Positions 27,184-36,959 of a stretch of DNA of 64,000 nucleotides are shown here, one piece after another. Every line of letters starts with the position of its first letter. Position 1 is the stretch's first letter. This DNA comes from Alteromonadaceae bacterium (GTDB taxonomy: Bacteria > Pseudomonadota > Gammaproteobacteria > Enterobacterales > Alteromonadaceae). The translations under genes were made by a program, and so were the position numbers. The stretch covers positions 42,438 through 106,437 of the forward strand of contig JAESPQ010000054.1 in NCBI GenBank assembly GCA_016765535.1. Reading direction: 5' to 3'. The notes beneath the pieces were generated by a model, which had not been told where the DNA came from, did not search any database, and saw nothing but the letters and a program-made list of their open reading frames with translations.

Positions 27184-29571
27184 TTAAGCGCCATATGGCA
27201 CCCAAATATTTTTGATTTCAACACCGTTACGCAAAAACAATTCACTTTGCGCTTGGTTATTATCATACCAGTCATAATATTTACCATGGTTCACCCAAGT
27301 ACGTTTCATCGTGGCAGCAGCTTCAAATTCAACTTGTTTGCACCCTTCAACCGTTCCCCAATACCAAAAACCTTCAATATCGTAATGTTTAGCAAGCGTA
27401 TCGGTTAAACTGTCACGATCACCCGTGATAATGTTAATAACACCTGCGGGTAAATCGGAAGTATTCAATACTTGATAAAAATCAGTGGCGAGTAGGGCAC
27501 TTTGCTCACTTGGCACAAAAATAACACGATTACCTAAAGCAATGGCAGGCATTATGGTTGAAATCATGCCAATAAATCCCGCTTCTTCTGGCGCAACAAT
27601 AGCAATATTGCCCATGGCTTCTTTCATTGCTAAGCTTACCGCGCGGGTCGGTACTTGATGAATTTGTCCATCATATTTATCGCACCATGCCGCCCACGTA
27701 AAAATGCGGCTAATAGCTAAGTTAAATTCAAGCTCAGCCTCTTCAGTATTTTTGCCTGTAAGTTGAGTAATACGTTGACAAAATTCGATTTGGCGCGCTG
27801 TTAGGTTTTCAGCAATAAAATATAATACTTGCGCACGATTGTGACCACTGGTATTCGTCCAGCCAGTTGCTTTATTAGCTGCTTCTACCGCATTACGAAT
27901 ATCTTTGCGACTACCATCGGGAACTTCGGCAATTTGTACACCGTTAGCATCATAAACAGGTAAGCTATAGCCACTGTCAGGGCGAACTTGTTTACCGCCA
28001 ATATAAAGTTTTGCTGTGCTATCTATTTTTTGCGTGTTAGTTATTTGAGCTGAGTCTTTACATTTACTAACCACTTTAACTGGTGACTTAGTCGTAAGGT
28101 GACTCTGCCAACTTTCTTTTACATATTCGTATAAGCCTTCTTTACCGCCTTCGCGACCGAAACCAGACTCGCGATAGCCACCAAAACCAGCGGCAGCATC
28201 AAACATATTAGTACAGTTGATCCACACCACACCAGCTTTTACTTGTGGCGCGATATCTAGCGCAAGATTAATATTTTCTGACCAAATACTTGCTGCTAAA
28301 CCATAGCGTGAATTATTGGCTATTTGTACCGCTTCTTTTGGGGTTCTAAAGGTCATTGCGACTAATACAGGGCCAAAAATCTCTTGCTGGGCAACACTTG
28401 AAGCAGGTTCAACGTCGGTTAATAATGTTGGTGGATAAAAACAGCCGTTTTCAGGAAGTTCAGCACCACATTGATATAATGATGCACCATCGTCAACACC
28501 AAGTTGCACCATTTTTTTAATGGTATTTAACTGACTTTGATCAATCACTGCGCCCATATCGATACTTTTATCTAACGAGTCACCAATAATTAACTTGTCC
28601 ATGCGGACTTTTAATTTGGCGATAAATTTATCATTAATAGATTCTTGCACTAATAAACGTGAACCTGCACAACACACTTGGCCTTGGTTAAACCAAATAG
28701 CATCTACCACGCCTTCAACTGCACTGTCTAAATCAGCATCTTCAAAGACCATAAAGGCAGATTTACCACCTAATTCTAGCGATAGTTTTTTACCTGTGCC
28801 AGCCGTTGTTTGACGAATAAGACGACCAACCTTGGTTGATCCAGTAAAGGCTATTTTAGCAATATCTTTATGTTCAACAATGGCTTGACCTGTTTTCCCA
28901 TCGCCCAGCACTAAGTTAAATACGCCTTTAGGTAAACCGACTTCATCACACACTTGTGCAAATAAAACCGCAGTCGCTGAAGTGAATTCGGCAGGTTTTA
29001 GTACTACGGTATTACCCATAGCCAACGCGGGTGCAACTTTCCAAGCAAGCATTAATAAGGGAAAATTCCATGGGATAATTTGTCCCACTACACCTAATGG
29101 TTCAGTATTGGGGAGTTCACTTGCCATAAGCTGCGCCCAGCCTGCATGATGATAAAAATGGCGGGCTACTAGAGGAATATCAATATCGCGTGATTCTCGA
29201 ATAGGTTTGCCATTATCTAAGGTCTCTAATACCGCAAATAAACGACTATGTTTTTGAATTTGACGGGCAAGGGCGTATAAATATTTAGCACGTTCATGAC
29301 CACCTAATAAGTACCACGCTTTTTGTGCTTTGTTTGCCGCTTTTACTGCCGCATCTACATCGCTGCTATTGCCATCAGCAACCTGTGCTAAGGTTTCATT
29401 GTTTGCAGGGTTTCTTGATGGAAAATATTTATTATCGCAAGGGCTTTGCCATTGACCATTAATGTAATGATCAAAACTGTTATTTTTATTTTGTAACCAT
29501 GTTTTGGCTACCGATGAGTTTTCGGGTGCAGTGCCGTAATCCATAGTGTTAAATATCTCTTTAATTGACAT
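27184..29571 (-). CDS. ALDH16-type two-domain aldehyde dehydrogenase
   Basis: The 795-residue product is far longer than a normal aldehyde dehydrogenase (about 500). Residues 30-510 form a complete ALDH domain with the general-base Glu in LELGGKSAF and the nucleophile Cys300 in GQVCCAG. Residues 520-795 form a second, partial ALDH domain that lacks the GQxC motif and is probably structural. This architecture matches the ALDH16 family (bacterial members active, human member lacking the Cys). It is immediately downstream of deoC, so oxidation of the acetaldehyde from deoxyribose-5-phosphate cleavage is the likely job. Confidence 0.88.
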   Translation of the reverse strand: MSIKEIFNTMDYGTAPENSSVAKTWLQNKNNSFDHYINGQWQSPCDNKYFPSRNPANNETLAQVADGNSSDVDAAVKAANKAQKAWYLLGGHERAKYLYALARQIQKHSRLFAVLETLDNGKPIRESRDIDIPLVARHFYHHAGWAQLMASELPNTEPLGVVGQIIPWNFPLLMLAWKVAPALAMGNTVVLKPAEFTSATAVLFAQVCDEVGLPKGVFNLVLGDGKTGQAIVEHKDIAKIAFTGSTKVGRLIRQTTAGTGKKLSLELGGKSAFMVFEDADLDSAVEGVVDAIWFNQGQVCCAGSRLLVQESINDKFIAKLKVRMDKLIIGDSLDKSIDMGAVIDQSQLNTIKKMVQLGVDDGASLYQCGAELPENGCFYPPTLLTDVEPASSVAQQEIFGPVLVAMTFRTPKEAVQIANNSRYGLAASIWSENINLALDIAPQVKAGVVWINCTNMFDAAAGFGGYRESGFGREGGKEGLYEYVKESWQSHLTTKSPVKVVSKCKDSAQITNTQKIDSTAKLYIGGKQVRPDSGYSLPVYDANGVQIAEVPDGSRKDIRNAVEAANKATGWTNTSGHNRAQVLYFIAENLTARQIEFCQRITQLTGKNTEEAELEFNLAISRIFTWAAWCDKYDGQIHQVPTRAVSLAMKEAMGNIAIVAPEEAGFIGMISTIMPAIALGNRVIFVPSEQSALLATDFYQVLNTSDLPAGVINIITGDRDSLTDTLAKHYDIEGFWYWGTVEGCKQVEFEAAATMKRTWVNHGKYYDWYDNNQAQSELFLRNGVEIKNIWVPYGA

Positions 29572-29609
29572 AATGAAATTCTCTGTTAATAAATTTTAAA
29601 GGGTTATGG

Positions 29610-30623
29610 TTAGCTCATGGCATGACGATAGCTGGCAGAATAACTACCCGTTAGGTGATGTTCTAATTGACGTTCAATATCACCTAATAAACTACTTGCG
29701 CCAAAGCGGAATAACTCAGGTGTTAACCAGTCGTTTCCTAACTCTTCTTTCATTAAAATCATGTATTCAATCGCTTGTTTTGCGGTTTGAATACCACCTG
29801 CTGGCTTATAGCCAATTTTAAAACCGGTTAGCTCAAAATACTCACGAATAGCACGTACCATCACTAAACTAAATTCTAGGGTAGCATTTACAGGCTCTTT
29901 ACCTGTGCTGGTTTTGATAAAATCAGCACCAGCCATCATGCATACCCAACTGGCTTTAGCAACATTGGTTAAAGTGGCTAGCTCGCCAGTGGCTAAAATA
30001 GTTTTTAGATGCGCCTCTTTACACGCTAAACGATAGGCTTTTACTTCATCATAAATAGCTTGCCAATCACCGGTTAAAACTTTTTCGCGACTAATAACTA
30101 TATCAATTTCTTTTGCGCCATCGGCAACCGAAGCCTTTATTTCACTCAGTTTTATATTAAGTGGTGTTTGCCCAGCGGGAAATCCTGTAGAAACAGCAGC
30201 AACGGGTATTGAGGTGTTTTTTAATGACGCTACGGCTGTAGTGATCATGTTGTGATAAACACAAACAGCCCCCGTGGTGATGTTTAAATCGTCAACATCA
30301 AGAGCTTGTAAAATGTCTTTACGAACAGGATTTTTAGCTTTTTGACAAAGGCGTTTAACTTTACCTGGAGTATCGTCACCAGCAAGGGTGGTTAAGTCTA
30401 TAAAAGTTATAGCTTTAAGTAACCATGCGGCTTGATGTTGCTTTTTTACACTACGACGTTTGCCAATTGTGGCAGCACGTCTTTCAACAGCACTACGGTT
30501 AATATTGATGTGGGTAAATAAACTTGGCGTAAAATCCATGCCTAGGTTACGTTCAATAGGGTCTGCTTGACTAGTATTAGTAGCACTAGTCGTTGATACT
30601 TTTGTTTTGCTAATTTGGCTCAT
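29610..30623 (-). CDS. deoC: Deoxyribose-phosphate aldolase, extended N-terminal type
   Basis: The 337-residue aldolase cleaves 2-deoxyribose-5-phosphate to glyceraldehyde-3-phosphate and acetaldehyde. The Schiff-base lysine lies in FIKTSTGKE, the proton-relay lysine in GYKPAGGI, and an Asp in EIDIVI. It is about 80 residues longer than E. coli DeoC, with an N-terminal Ser/Thr-rich tail (1-25) and a segment FIDLTTLAGDDT that resembles animal DERA more than E. coli DeoC. The ALDH16 gene follows 38 bp downstream, a co-transcribed pair in which one enzyme makes the aldehyde and the next removes it. Confidence 0.95.
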   Translation of the reverse strand: MSQISKTKVSTTSATNTSQADPIERNLGMDFTPSLFTHININRSAVERRAATIGKRRSVKKQHQAAWLLKAITFIDLTTLAGDDTPGKVKRLCQKAKNPVRKDILQALDVDDLNITTGAVCVYHNMITTAVASLKNTSIPVAAVSTGFPAGQTPLNIKLSEIKASVADGAKEIDIVISREKVLTGDWQAIYDEVKAYRLACKEAHLKTILATGELATLTNVAKASWVCMMAGADFIKTSTGKEPVNATLEFSLVMVRAIREYFELTGFKIGYKPAGGIQTAKQAIEYMILMKEELGNDWLTPELFRFGASSLLGDIERQLEHHLTGSYSASYRHAMS

Positions 30624-30887
30624 AACGCACCTTTTCTATCAAATTTTATATAAATAAAGCTATTTTAAAGAATAAATTAAAGAATAAATAAAATATGAAT
30701 ATTGTTTTTAATCTTTTAAAGTAAAAGCAATAGTCAAGTTAAATTGTTATCTAGTTAATTCACATAAAAAGTACCAATTTTACGCCGTTAAGTAATCAAC
30801 GGTGCAGTGCGTTAAAATTAAAACAAAAAGTATAGCTGCTTAAGTACATTACGTTACTTGTTTTAGGTTAATTATTTATTTTATTGG

Positions 30888-32132
30888 CTAAAGGTTAAAA
30901 AACACTCCAGCAATGGCTGCACTCATTAAGTTAGCTAATGTTGCGGCTAATACTGCATGTAAACCCAATTTTGCAATATCATGACGACGATTAGGTGCCA
31001 TAGAGCCTAAACCACCTAATAAAATAGCAATTGAAGAAAGGTTAGCAAATCCACATAAAGCAAAGGTAATAATTACTTGAGTTGATGCCGATAAGGTGTC
31101 TCTTACTTCAACAAAATTCACATAAGCCACAAATTCGTTAACGACTAATTTTTGTCCGATAAAACTACCTGCTTGCAACATTTCATTACTTGGTACTCCA
31201 ATAATCCAAGCAAGTGGTGCAAAAAGATAACCTAACATCCATTCTAAGGTGATACCTTCAAGACCAAACCAGCCAGTAACACCACCTAATAAAGTATTTA
31301 TTAAGGCAATTAAACCAATAAAGGCTAATAACATGGCGCCAACATTAGCAGCAAGCATTAAACCCGATGATGCGCCAGAGGCCGCAGCATCGATAACATT
31401 GGCAGGCTGTTCTTCGGCGTTTTCAAAAGAAACTTGCTCTGGTTCTTCTTCAATATTAGTGGTTTCAGGAATGATTAATTTAGCCATTAATAAACCACCC
31501 GGTGCAGCCATAAAAGAGGCAGCAATAAGATACTTTAATTCAACACCTAAGCCAGCATAACCCGCTAAAATTGAACCCGCGACCGAGGCTAAACCACCCA
31601 CCATAACGGCAAATAATTCTGATTGACTCATTTTACTAATATAAGGTTTAATAATTAGAGGGGCTTCGGTTTGACCAACAAAAATATTTGCAGTGGCAGA
31701 TAAGGACTCCGGTTTACTGGTATGTAATAGCTTTTGCATACCCCCACCAATAATTTTAACTACCCATTGCATTACACCTAAATAATAAAGTACCGCAATC
31801 AGTGATGAGAAGAAAATAATAACGGGTAAAACGCGAACCGCAAAAACAAACCCGACACCATTGCCAAACATAGCGTCTGTACCTAAACCACCAAATAAAA
31901 AGTTAATACCCGCTTGTGCGCTATCGATAACACCTTGTACGCCGTTAGAAATAGAGGCTAAGACATCCTTACCAAAAGGCAAATAAAGAACAAAACCAGC
32001 TAATGATATTTGTAATAAAAAGGCCAGCGATACCGTACGCCAGTTAATATCTTTACGATGCTTTGAAAAAGCAAACGCGATTGCTAATAGAGCAAAAATA
32101 CCAAGTACACTATGCAGCGCATTTAAATTCAT
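30888..32132 (-). CDS. nupC: Concentrative nucleoside transporter, NupC/CNT family
   Basis: The 414-residue inner-membrane protein has about eight to ten transmembrane segments and two hairpins. The CNT signatures are [12 protein letters not shown] (about residues 160-171) and the C-terminal [17 protein letters not shown]. It is closely similar in pattern to the structurally known Vibrio cholerae CNT, including [20 protein letters not shown] in its second half, so Na+-coupled uptake of pyrimidine and perhaps purine nucleosides is likely. It is transcribed in line with deoC, with a 264-bp gap that has no obvious terminator. Confidence 0.95.
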   Translation of the reverse strand: MNLNALHSVLGIFALLAIAFAFSKHRKDINWRTVSLAFLLQISLAGFVLYLPFGKDVLASISNGVQGVIDSAQAGINFLFGGLGTDAMFGNGVGFVFAVRVLPVIIFFSSLIAVLYYLGVMQWVVKIIGGGMQKLLHTSKPESLSATANIFVGQTEAPLIIKPYISKMSQSELFAVMVGGLASVAGSILAGYAGLGVELKYLIAASFMAAPGGLLMAKLIIPETTNIEEEPEQVSFENAEEQPANVIDAAASGASSGLMLAANVGAMLLAFIGLIALINTLLGGVTGWFGLEGITLEWMLGYLFAPLAWIIGVPSNEMLQAGSFIGQKLVVNEFVAYVNFVEVRDTLSASTQVIITFALCGFANLSSIAILLGGLGSMAPNRRHDIAKLGLHAVLAATLANLMSAAIAGVFFNL

Positions 32133-32255
32133 ATAAACCTCTTTTGTTTTTATTTTAGCTGTTTTTTATTCTGGTTGTTTTATAAGGTATAAAAACATTA
32201 TTTGTTGCTTTGATTTTAACATTGTTCATTACATTAATTTTAATTGTTACAGCAC

Positions 32256-32891
32256 TTATTGTACTAATTGTCTTATTTTTGCTTTTAACACTTCAATGGC
32301 CATACGATTTTTGCCACCTTGAGTGATGATAATATCAGCATAAGCTTTAGAGGGTTCAATATATTGATAATACATTGGACGTACTGTTTCCATATATTGT
32401 TGTGTTATCGACTCTAAACTACGTTCACGTTCAATCATGTCGCGCTTAATGCGGCGAAGTAAGCAAATATCTAACGGGATATCCATAAATATTTTTATAT
32501 CAAATAAATCGCGTAATTGCTTATCTTCAAGTAATAATATGCCTTCAACTAAAATGACTTTTGCAGGCGACAACATTTTTGTATCAGTTAGTCGGGTATG
32601 GCTGGTATAAGAATAAGTAGGAACTGCTACGGTATTTTGTTGGCTAAGAAGGGTTAAATGTTCCGCTAAAAGTTCATGTTCAAAGGCAGCAGGGTGATCA
32701 TAATTAATGAGACTACGTTCTGTTAATGACAGCTGATCTTGTGAGCGGTAATAGCAATCTTCTTTAATAATTGCGATATTATCATCACCTAACTCAGGTA
32801 ATAATTCTTCATAAATGGTTTGGGCAAATAAAGACTTTCCCGATGCTGAAGCACCAACAATAGCAATGATTGTTTGTTTGTTATTAGGCAT
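32256..32891 (-). CDS. udk: Uridine kinase
   Basis: The 211-residue kinase phosphorylates uridine and cytidine to the monophosphates. The Walker A motif is GASASGKS (about residues 13-20), followed by a DHP motif in YDHPAAFEH and the catalytic RRIKRD segment. Length agrees with E. coli Udk (213). It is divergent from deoB; the 200-bp region between them holds a palindromic candidate operator at 33011-33024. It allows salvage of imported nucleosides in parallel with their catabolism. Confidence 0.97.
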   Translation of the reverse strand: MPNNKQTIIAIVGASASGKSLFAQTIYEELLPELGDDNIAIIKEDCYYRSQDQLSLTERSLINYDHPAAFEHELLAEHLTLLSQQNTVAVPTYSYTSHTRLTDTKMLSPAKVILVEGILLLEDKQLRDLFDIKIFMDIPLDICLLRRIKRDMIERERSLESITQQYMETVRPMYYQYIEPSKAYADIIITQGGKNRMAIEVLKAKIRQLVQ

Positions 32892-33010
32892 TATATTATA
32901 TTTGTCTATTTTAAGAGTGTATCAATTATTATTCAATCGCGTGTTGATTTTAGCTGTTTTTTGTAAAACGAGTTACCAAAAAAAGTGAATAATGATAAGG
33001 TAACACAAGT

Positions 33011-33024
33011 TGACCAATTGGTCA
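33011..33024. promoter_or_regulatory. Candidate operator between udk and deoB
   Basis: TGACCAATTGGTCA is a perfect 14-bp palindrome, fitting TGAC-N6-GTCA. A good -10 element (TATAAT, 33041-33046) lies downstream, with the palindrome covering the -35 position (TTGGTC at 33018-33023, 17-bp spacing). This is the usual geometry of a repressor site for deoB. A similar palindrome precedes the TonB receptor gene at 34423-34438. Confidence 0.45.
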
Positions 33025-33040
33025 TGTTTCTTTTTTTTGT

Positions 33041-33046
33041 TATAAT
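33041..33046 (+). promoter_or_regulatory. Probable -10 element of deoB promoter
   Basis: TATAAT stands 48 bp before the deoB start, with TTGGTC as a weak -35 at 17-bp spacing inside the palindrome. Confidence 0.5.
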
Positions 33047-33093
33047 AGCATAAATGATAAAACTTCTAACTGGAAAAATCAGGTGAAATAATA

Positions 33094-34311
33094 ATGGCAA
33101 GAGCAATTATATTAGTATTAGACAGTTTTGGTATTGGTGAAGCCCCCGATGCTGCTGATTTTGATGATGTTGGGGCTAATACATTTTTACATATTGCTGA
33201 AAATTATCTTGTTCAAACACAACAAAAAATTAATCTACCTCATCTAGCCTCACTGGGTTTAGTAGCGGCATGCGAGCAAGCTAATAATTGTGTTGTGCCT
33301 CATGCTGCGGGTATGCCAGAAAAAGGCGCATATAGTTATGCCGCAGAAATAAGTTCGGGCAAAGATACCCCAAGTGGACATTGGGAAATGATGGGAGTAC
33401 CTGTGTTATTTGAATGGGGTTACTTTACCAATAAAGCTAAAAGTTTTGATGATAAATTAATCGCAGCGATAAATAAAGCAAGTGGTTTTACTGGTTTGTT
33501 AGCAAATTGTCATGGTTCAGGTACTACCATAATAGATCAATTTTCCGCTGAACATATCAGTAGTGGTTTACCTATTTGTTATACCTCTGCCGACAGTGTT
33601 TTTCAGGTGGCAGCACATGAAGAACATTTTGGTTTAGATAATTTATATCAATACTGCGAAACAGTACGATCGTTGCTAATTGAGCTTGACTTAAATATTG
33701 GTCGAGTGATCGCTCGACCATTTATAGGTAATGAGCAGAATGGCTATACCAGAACAGGCAACCGTCGTGATTATTCAGTATTACCGCCCGCACCAACAGT
33801 ATTAGACAAAATAACGCAAGCAGGTGGTAAAGTCATTAGTATCGGAAAAATTGCTGATATTTTTGCTCATCAAGGTATTAGCAGTAAAACTAAAGCCACT
33901 GGTATTGATGCGTTAGTTGATGCCACACTAGAGCATATTAAAATCGAACCCGATAATAGTTTGATTTTTACTAATTTAGTTAACTTTGATCAAGACTTTG
34001 GTCATCGTCGTGATCCTCTTGGGTATGCGCAAGCATTACAAGATTTTGATCAACGTTTACCTGAAGTTTATGCACAAATGCGTGATGATGATGTATTGTT
34101 TTTAATTGCCGATCACGGTTGTGATCCCACATGGCATGGTAGTGATCATACGCGTGAATATGTACCTTTATTGGCCTATCACCATAATATTAACTCAGTT
34201 AACTTAGGTGAGCGTAAAACCTTTGCTGATTTAGGACAAACACTAATCCAGTTGTTTAACCTAAAACCGATGGAATATGGCACTAGCTTTTTAGATGAGC
34301 TAAATCTTTAG
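33094..34311 (+). CDS. deoB: Phosphopentomutase
   Basis: The 405-residue enzyme interconverts (deoxy)ribose-1-phosphate and -5-phosphate, linking nucleoside phosphorylases to DeoC. It shows the alkaline-phosphatase-like metal motifs: DSFGIGEAPDA (about residues 9-19), GKDTPSGHWEM near residue 90, and LIADHGCDPTWHGSDHTRE near the C-terminus. Length matches E. coli DeoB (407). It faces away from udk and is followed by a terminator. It is separated from deoD, with which it is often clustered, by the TonB receptor gene. Confidence 0.97.
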   Translation: MARAIILVLDSFGIGEAPDAADFDDVGANTFLHIAENYLVQTQQKINLPHLASLGLVAACEQANNCVVPHAAGMPEKGAYSYAAEISSGKDTPSGHWEMMGVPVLFEWGYFTNKAKSFDDKLIAAINKASGFTGLLANCHGSGTTIIDQFSAEHISSGLPICYTSADSVFQVAAHEEHFGLDNLYQYCETVRSLLIELDLNIGRVIARPFIGNEQNGYTRTGNRRDYSVLPPAPTVLDKITQAGGKVISIGKIADIFAHQGISSKTKATGIDALVDATLEHIKIEPDNSLIFTNLVNFDQDFGHRRDPLGYAQALQDFDQRLPEVYAQMRDDDVLFLIADHGCDPTWHGSDHTREYVPLLAYHHNINSVNLGERKTFADLGQTLIQLFNLKPMEYGTSFLDELNL

Positions 34312-34348
34312 TTCATTTATTTCATTTTTAGCTTCTATCCTGAAATTA

Positions 34349-34378
34349 AATTAACAACTAGTTAAGTGGTTGTTAATT
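34349..34378 (+). terminator. Terminator of deoB
   Basis: AATTAACAAC (34349-34358) pairs perfectly with GTTGTTAATT (34369-34378), followed by CTTTTGTTG. The stem is AT-rich and the T-tract interrupted, so strength is uncertain. Confidence 0.6.
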
Positions 34379-34422
34379 CTTTTGTTGTGTCTTTAATTTG
34401 CATCAGTAAAAATTGATTATTA

Positions 34423-34438
34423 TTGACATCTATGTCAA
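34423..34438. promoter_or_regulatory. Candidate operator upstream of the nucleoside-island TonB receptor
   Basis: TTGACAT-CT-ATGTCAA is a perfect 7-2-7 inverted repeat, 126 bp before the receptor gene. It shares the TTGAC-N6-GTCA plan with the palindrome before deoB (33010-33024). Confidence 0.45.
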
Positions 34439-34564
34439 CATTTCCTCCCGTTACGTGAATAATAAAAAATTTGATAAGTCTGCTATGCTTTATTGCAATA
34501 AAAATAGACTTACTTTTACTTAATAAACGTATTAAATGAAAACTTTCACTCTCGGGAGAACTCC

Positions 34565-36850
34565 ATGAAAACATTTAAAAAAGCCTCTATTGCTTGTTGT
34601 GTTAACTTAGCAATATTAGCAGGTGGCATTAGTGTAGCTACAACAGCTAATGCAGAAGAAACAAAAGCACAAAAGCAAAAAAAACCAGCTGGTTTAGAAA
34701 TTATCCAAGTAACGGCACGTAAACGTACCGAAAATGTGCAAGACGTACCTATTTCAGTGTCAGCATTAACCTCTGAAAGTTTAGATGTATTGGGCTCTTC
34801 TGGTATGGATGTTCGCTCACTTTCTGCTCGTGTACCTAGTTTATTAATAGAATCCTCTTTCGGTCGTACTTTTCCACGTTTTTATATTCGCGGTTTAGGT
34901 AATACTGACTTTGATTTACTTGCCTCTCAACCCGTTTCTTTAGTTTATGATGATGTTGTTTTAGAAAATGCCTTAACCAAAGGTATGCCAATGTTCGACA
35001 TTGAACGTATTGAAGTATTACGTGGCCCACAAGGTACGTTATTTGGTCGTAATACCACTGCTGGTATCATAAAGGTTCAATCTAAAAAACCAACAGAAGA
35101 TTTTGATGCTAGCATTTCTGGCTCGTATGGTAGCTTTAATTCTACCGATTTACGTTTAGCTGTTGGTGGTGGCTTAACCGATACTTTATCGGCTCGTGTG
35201 GCTTTATTACAACAAAATAGAGATGATTGGATAGACAATAAAGCGCCTGGCTTTGAGCAAAAAGATCAGTTAGGCGGCTATGGTGAATCAGCTGGACGTA
35301 TACAGTTATTGTGGGAACCTAATGATAAATTTGACGCGCTGTTTAATTATCATTATCGAAATGCCGATGCCGATGCGCGAGTATTTCGTGCCAATATAAT
35401 CAAAAAAGGCAGTAATGACCTTATTGATAACTTTGACCGTTCTGTTGTTTATCAAGATGCCGCAGTGCGAAATAAGCAGACTGTTGATATGAAAGGTGCA
35501 AGCCTTAAAATGAATTATGATTTTGGCGATTATACCTTAACCTCAGTTAGTGGTTATGAGTCAGCAAACATATTTTCAGTCGGTGATATTGATGGTGGTT
35601 ATGGTTGTGGATTTTGTGGCATAGCTAATGGTCCTAATGGTTTTGTACCCTTTCCATCAGAAACTGGCGCAGCGATGCCAGATCATAGGCAATTAACACA
35701 AGAGTTAAGAATAGCTTCAAATGATTTAGGCGTAGTAGACTATCAATTTGGTTTGTTTTATTTTGATGAAGACTTAACAATTAATAATCTTAGCTTTGAC
35801 ACCTTAGGTGGTGGTAATCAAAATGGTCTTGCCGTACAAAATATGCGAACAAAAGCATGGGCAGTATTTGGCTCTGTCGATTATGAAATGTCAAATAAAG
35901 TTAATGTGACTGGTGGTCTTCGTTATAGTAACGACAAACGTGATTGGGACGGTACTTTAGTGCTGTCTCCGTTTGGCGCACCAGGTTTTAGTGAAACCAA
36001 AAAAGTAAGCGATGGACAAGTAAGTGGCGATTTGAGCGTAAACTATAAATGGACTGGTAACACTAATTTATATGGTCGTTTGGCACGCGGTTATCGGGCC
36101 CCAAGTATTCAAGGTCGTAGCTTATTATTCTCTGCTAATGCAACTACGGCTGATTCTGAAACAGTAACCTCAATTGAGTCGGGTTTTAAAGCGGTATTAT
36201 TGGATAACATGGCGCGTTTAAATGCTGATGTTTTTTATTATCAAGTTAATAATCAACAACTAACGGCTGTTGGTGGTTCAGGAAATGTTTCGAGTTTACT
36301 TAATGCAGATAAAGCGGTTGGTTATGGTTTTGAAATTGATGGTGAAGCCTTATTGACCGAAGATTTATTAGTTACTGCTGGGCTTAGTTATAATAATACC
36401 GAACTACAAGATAATACTATTTCGGTAGATGGTTGTGGTCTTGGTGGTAGTGTTTGTACTATTACCAATCCCCTTAATGCTGAAGGTAAAGTTATGATTG
36501 ACGGTAATCCATTACCGCAAGCACCTAAATGGATCGCTAACTTTACTGCCCGCTGGTCACATGAAGTAGGTGATGGTGAAATTTTTGTTTATACTGATTG
36601 GGCTTATCGCAGTGAAGTAAACTTTTTCTTGTATGAATCAAAAGAGTTTACAGGCAAACCATTATTAGAAGGTGGTATTAGAGCAGGTTATACTTGGGAT
36701 GCTGATGACGCTGAATATGAAGTAGCTGTATATGGTCGAAATATTACCAATGAAGAACAACTTACGGGCGCCATTGATTTTAATAACCTAACGGGTTATG
36801 TAAATGAACCACGCTTTTGGGGTGTAGAGTTTAAAGCTAATTTCTTTTAA
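34565..36850 (+). CDS. TonB-dependent receptor in the nucleoside island
   Basis: The 761-residue outer-membrane receptor has a signal peptide ending near ANA-EE (residue 30). The TonB-box-like LEIIQVTARKR is followed by a plug domain (DIERIEVLRGPQGTLFGRNTTAG region, about 135-155) and a 22-strand barrel ending in F. An SD GGGAGAA precedes the ATG. Its position between deoB and deoD, and a palindrome resembling the one at deoB, suggest it imports nucleosides or nucleic-acid fragments across the outer membrane. The ligand is inferred. It is closed by a strong terminator. Confidence 0.88.
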   Translation: MKTFKKASIACCVNLAILAGGISVATTANAEETKAQKQKKPAGLEIIQVTARKRTENVQDVPISVSALTSESLDVLGSSGMDVRSLSARVPSLLIESSFGRTFPRFYIRGLGNTDFDLLASQPVSLVYDDVVLENALTKGMPMFDIERIEVLRGPQGTLFGRNTTAGIIKVQSKKPTEDFDASISGSYGSFNSTDLRLAVGGGLTDTLSARVALLQQNRDDWIDNKAPGFEQKDQLGGYGESAGRIQLLWEPNDKFDALFNYHYRNADADARVFRANIIKKGSNDLIDNFDRSVVYQDAAVRNKQTVDMKGASLKMNYDFGDYTLTSVSGYESANIFSVGDIDGGYGCGFCGIANGPNGFVPFPSETGAAMPDHRQLTQELRIASNDLGVVDYQFGLFYFDEDLTINNLSFDTLGGGNQNGLAVQNMRTKAWAVFGSVDYEMSNKVNVTGGLRYSNDKRDWDGTLVLSPFGAPGFSETKKVSDGQVSGDLSVNYKWTGNTNLYGRLARGYRAPSIQGRSLLFSANATTADSETVTSIESGFKAVLLDNMARLNADVFYYQVNNQQLTAVGGSGNVSSLLNADKAVGYGFEIDGEALLTEDLLVTAGLSYNNTELQDNTISVDGCGLGGSVCTITNPLNAEGKVMIDGNPLPQAPKWIANFTARWSHEVGDGEIFVYTDWAYRSEVNFFLYESKEFTGKPLLEGGIRAGYTWDADDAEYEVAVYGRNITNEEQLTGAIDFNNLTGYVNEPRFWGVEFKANFF

Positions 36851-36871
36851 ATTGCTTTAATTTAGTAGATG

Positions 36872-36899
36872 AAAAAGGTCAGCAATTGCTGACCTTTTT
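36872..36899 (+). terminator. Strong terminator of the TonB receptor gene
   Basis: AAAAAGGTCAGCAA pairs with TTGCTGACCTTTTT, a near-perfect inverted repeat ending in a T-run, 22 bp after the stop. The flanking A-tract would let it work for deoD from the opposite side too. Confidence 0.92.
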
Positions 36900-36959
36900 G
36901 TTTAACTGTTTTTTATAAAAAAAAATTATAAAAAATTATACAATTAAGGTAATAAACAA

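Noticed and set aside
34362..34574. A 70-codon minus-strand frame before the TonB receptor gene
   Set aside because: It spans the deoB terminator, the palindrome and the receptor ribosome-binding site; no family resemblance.
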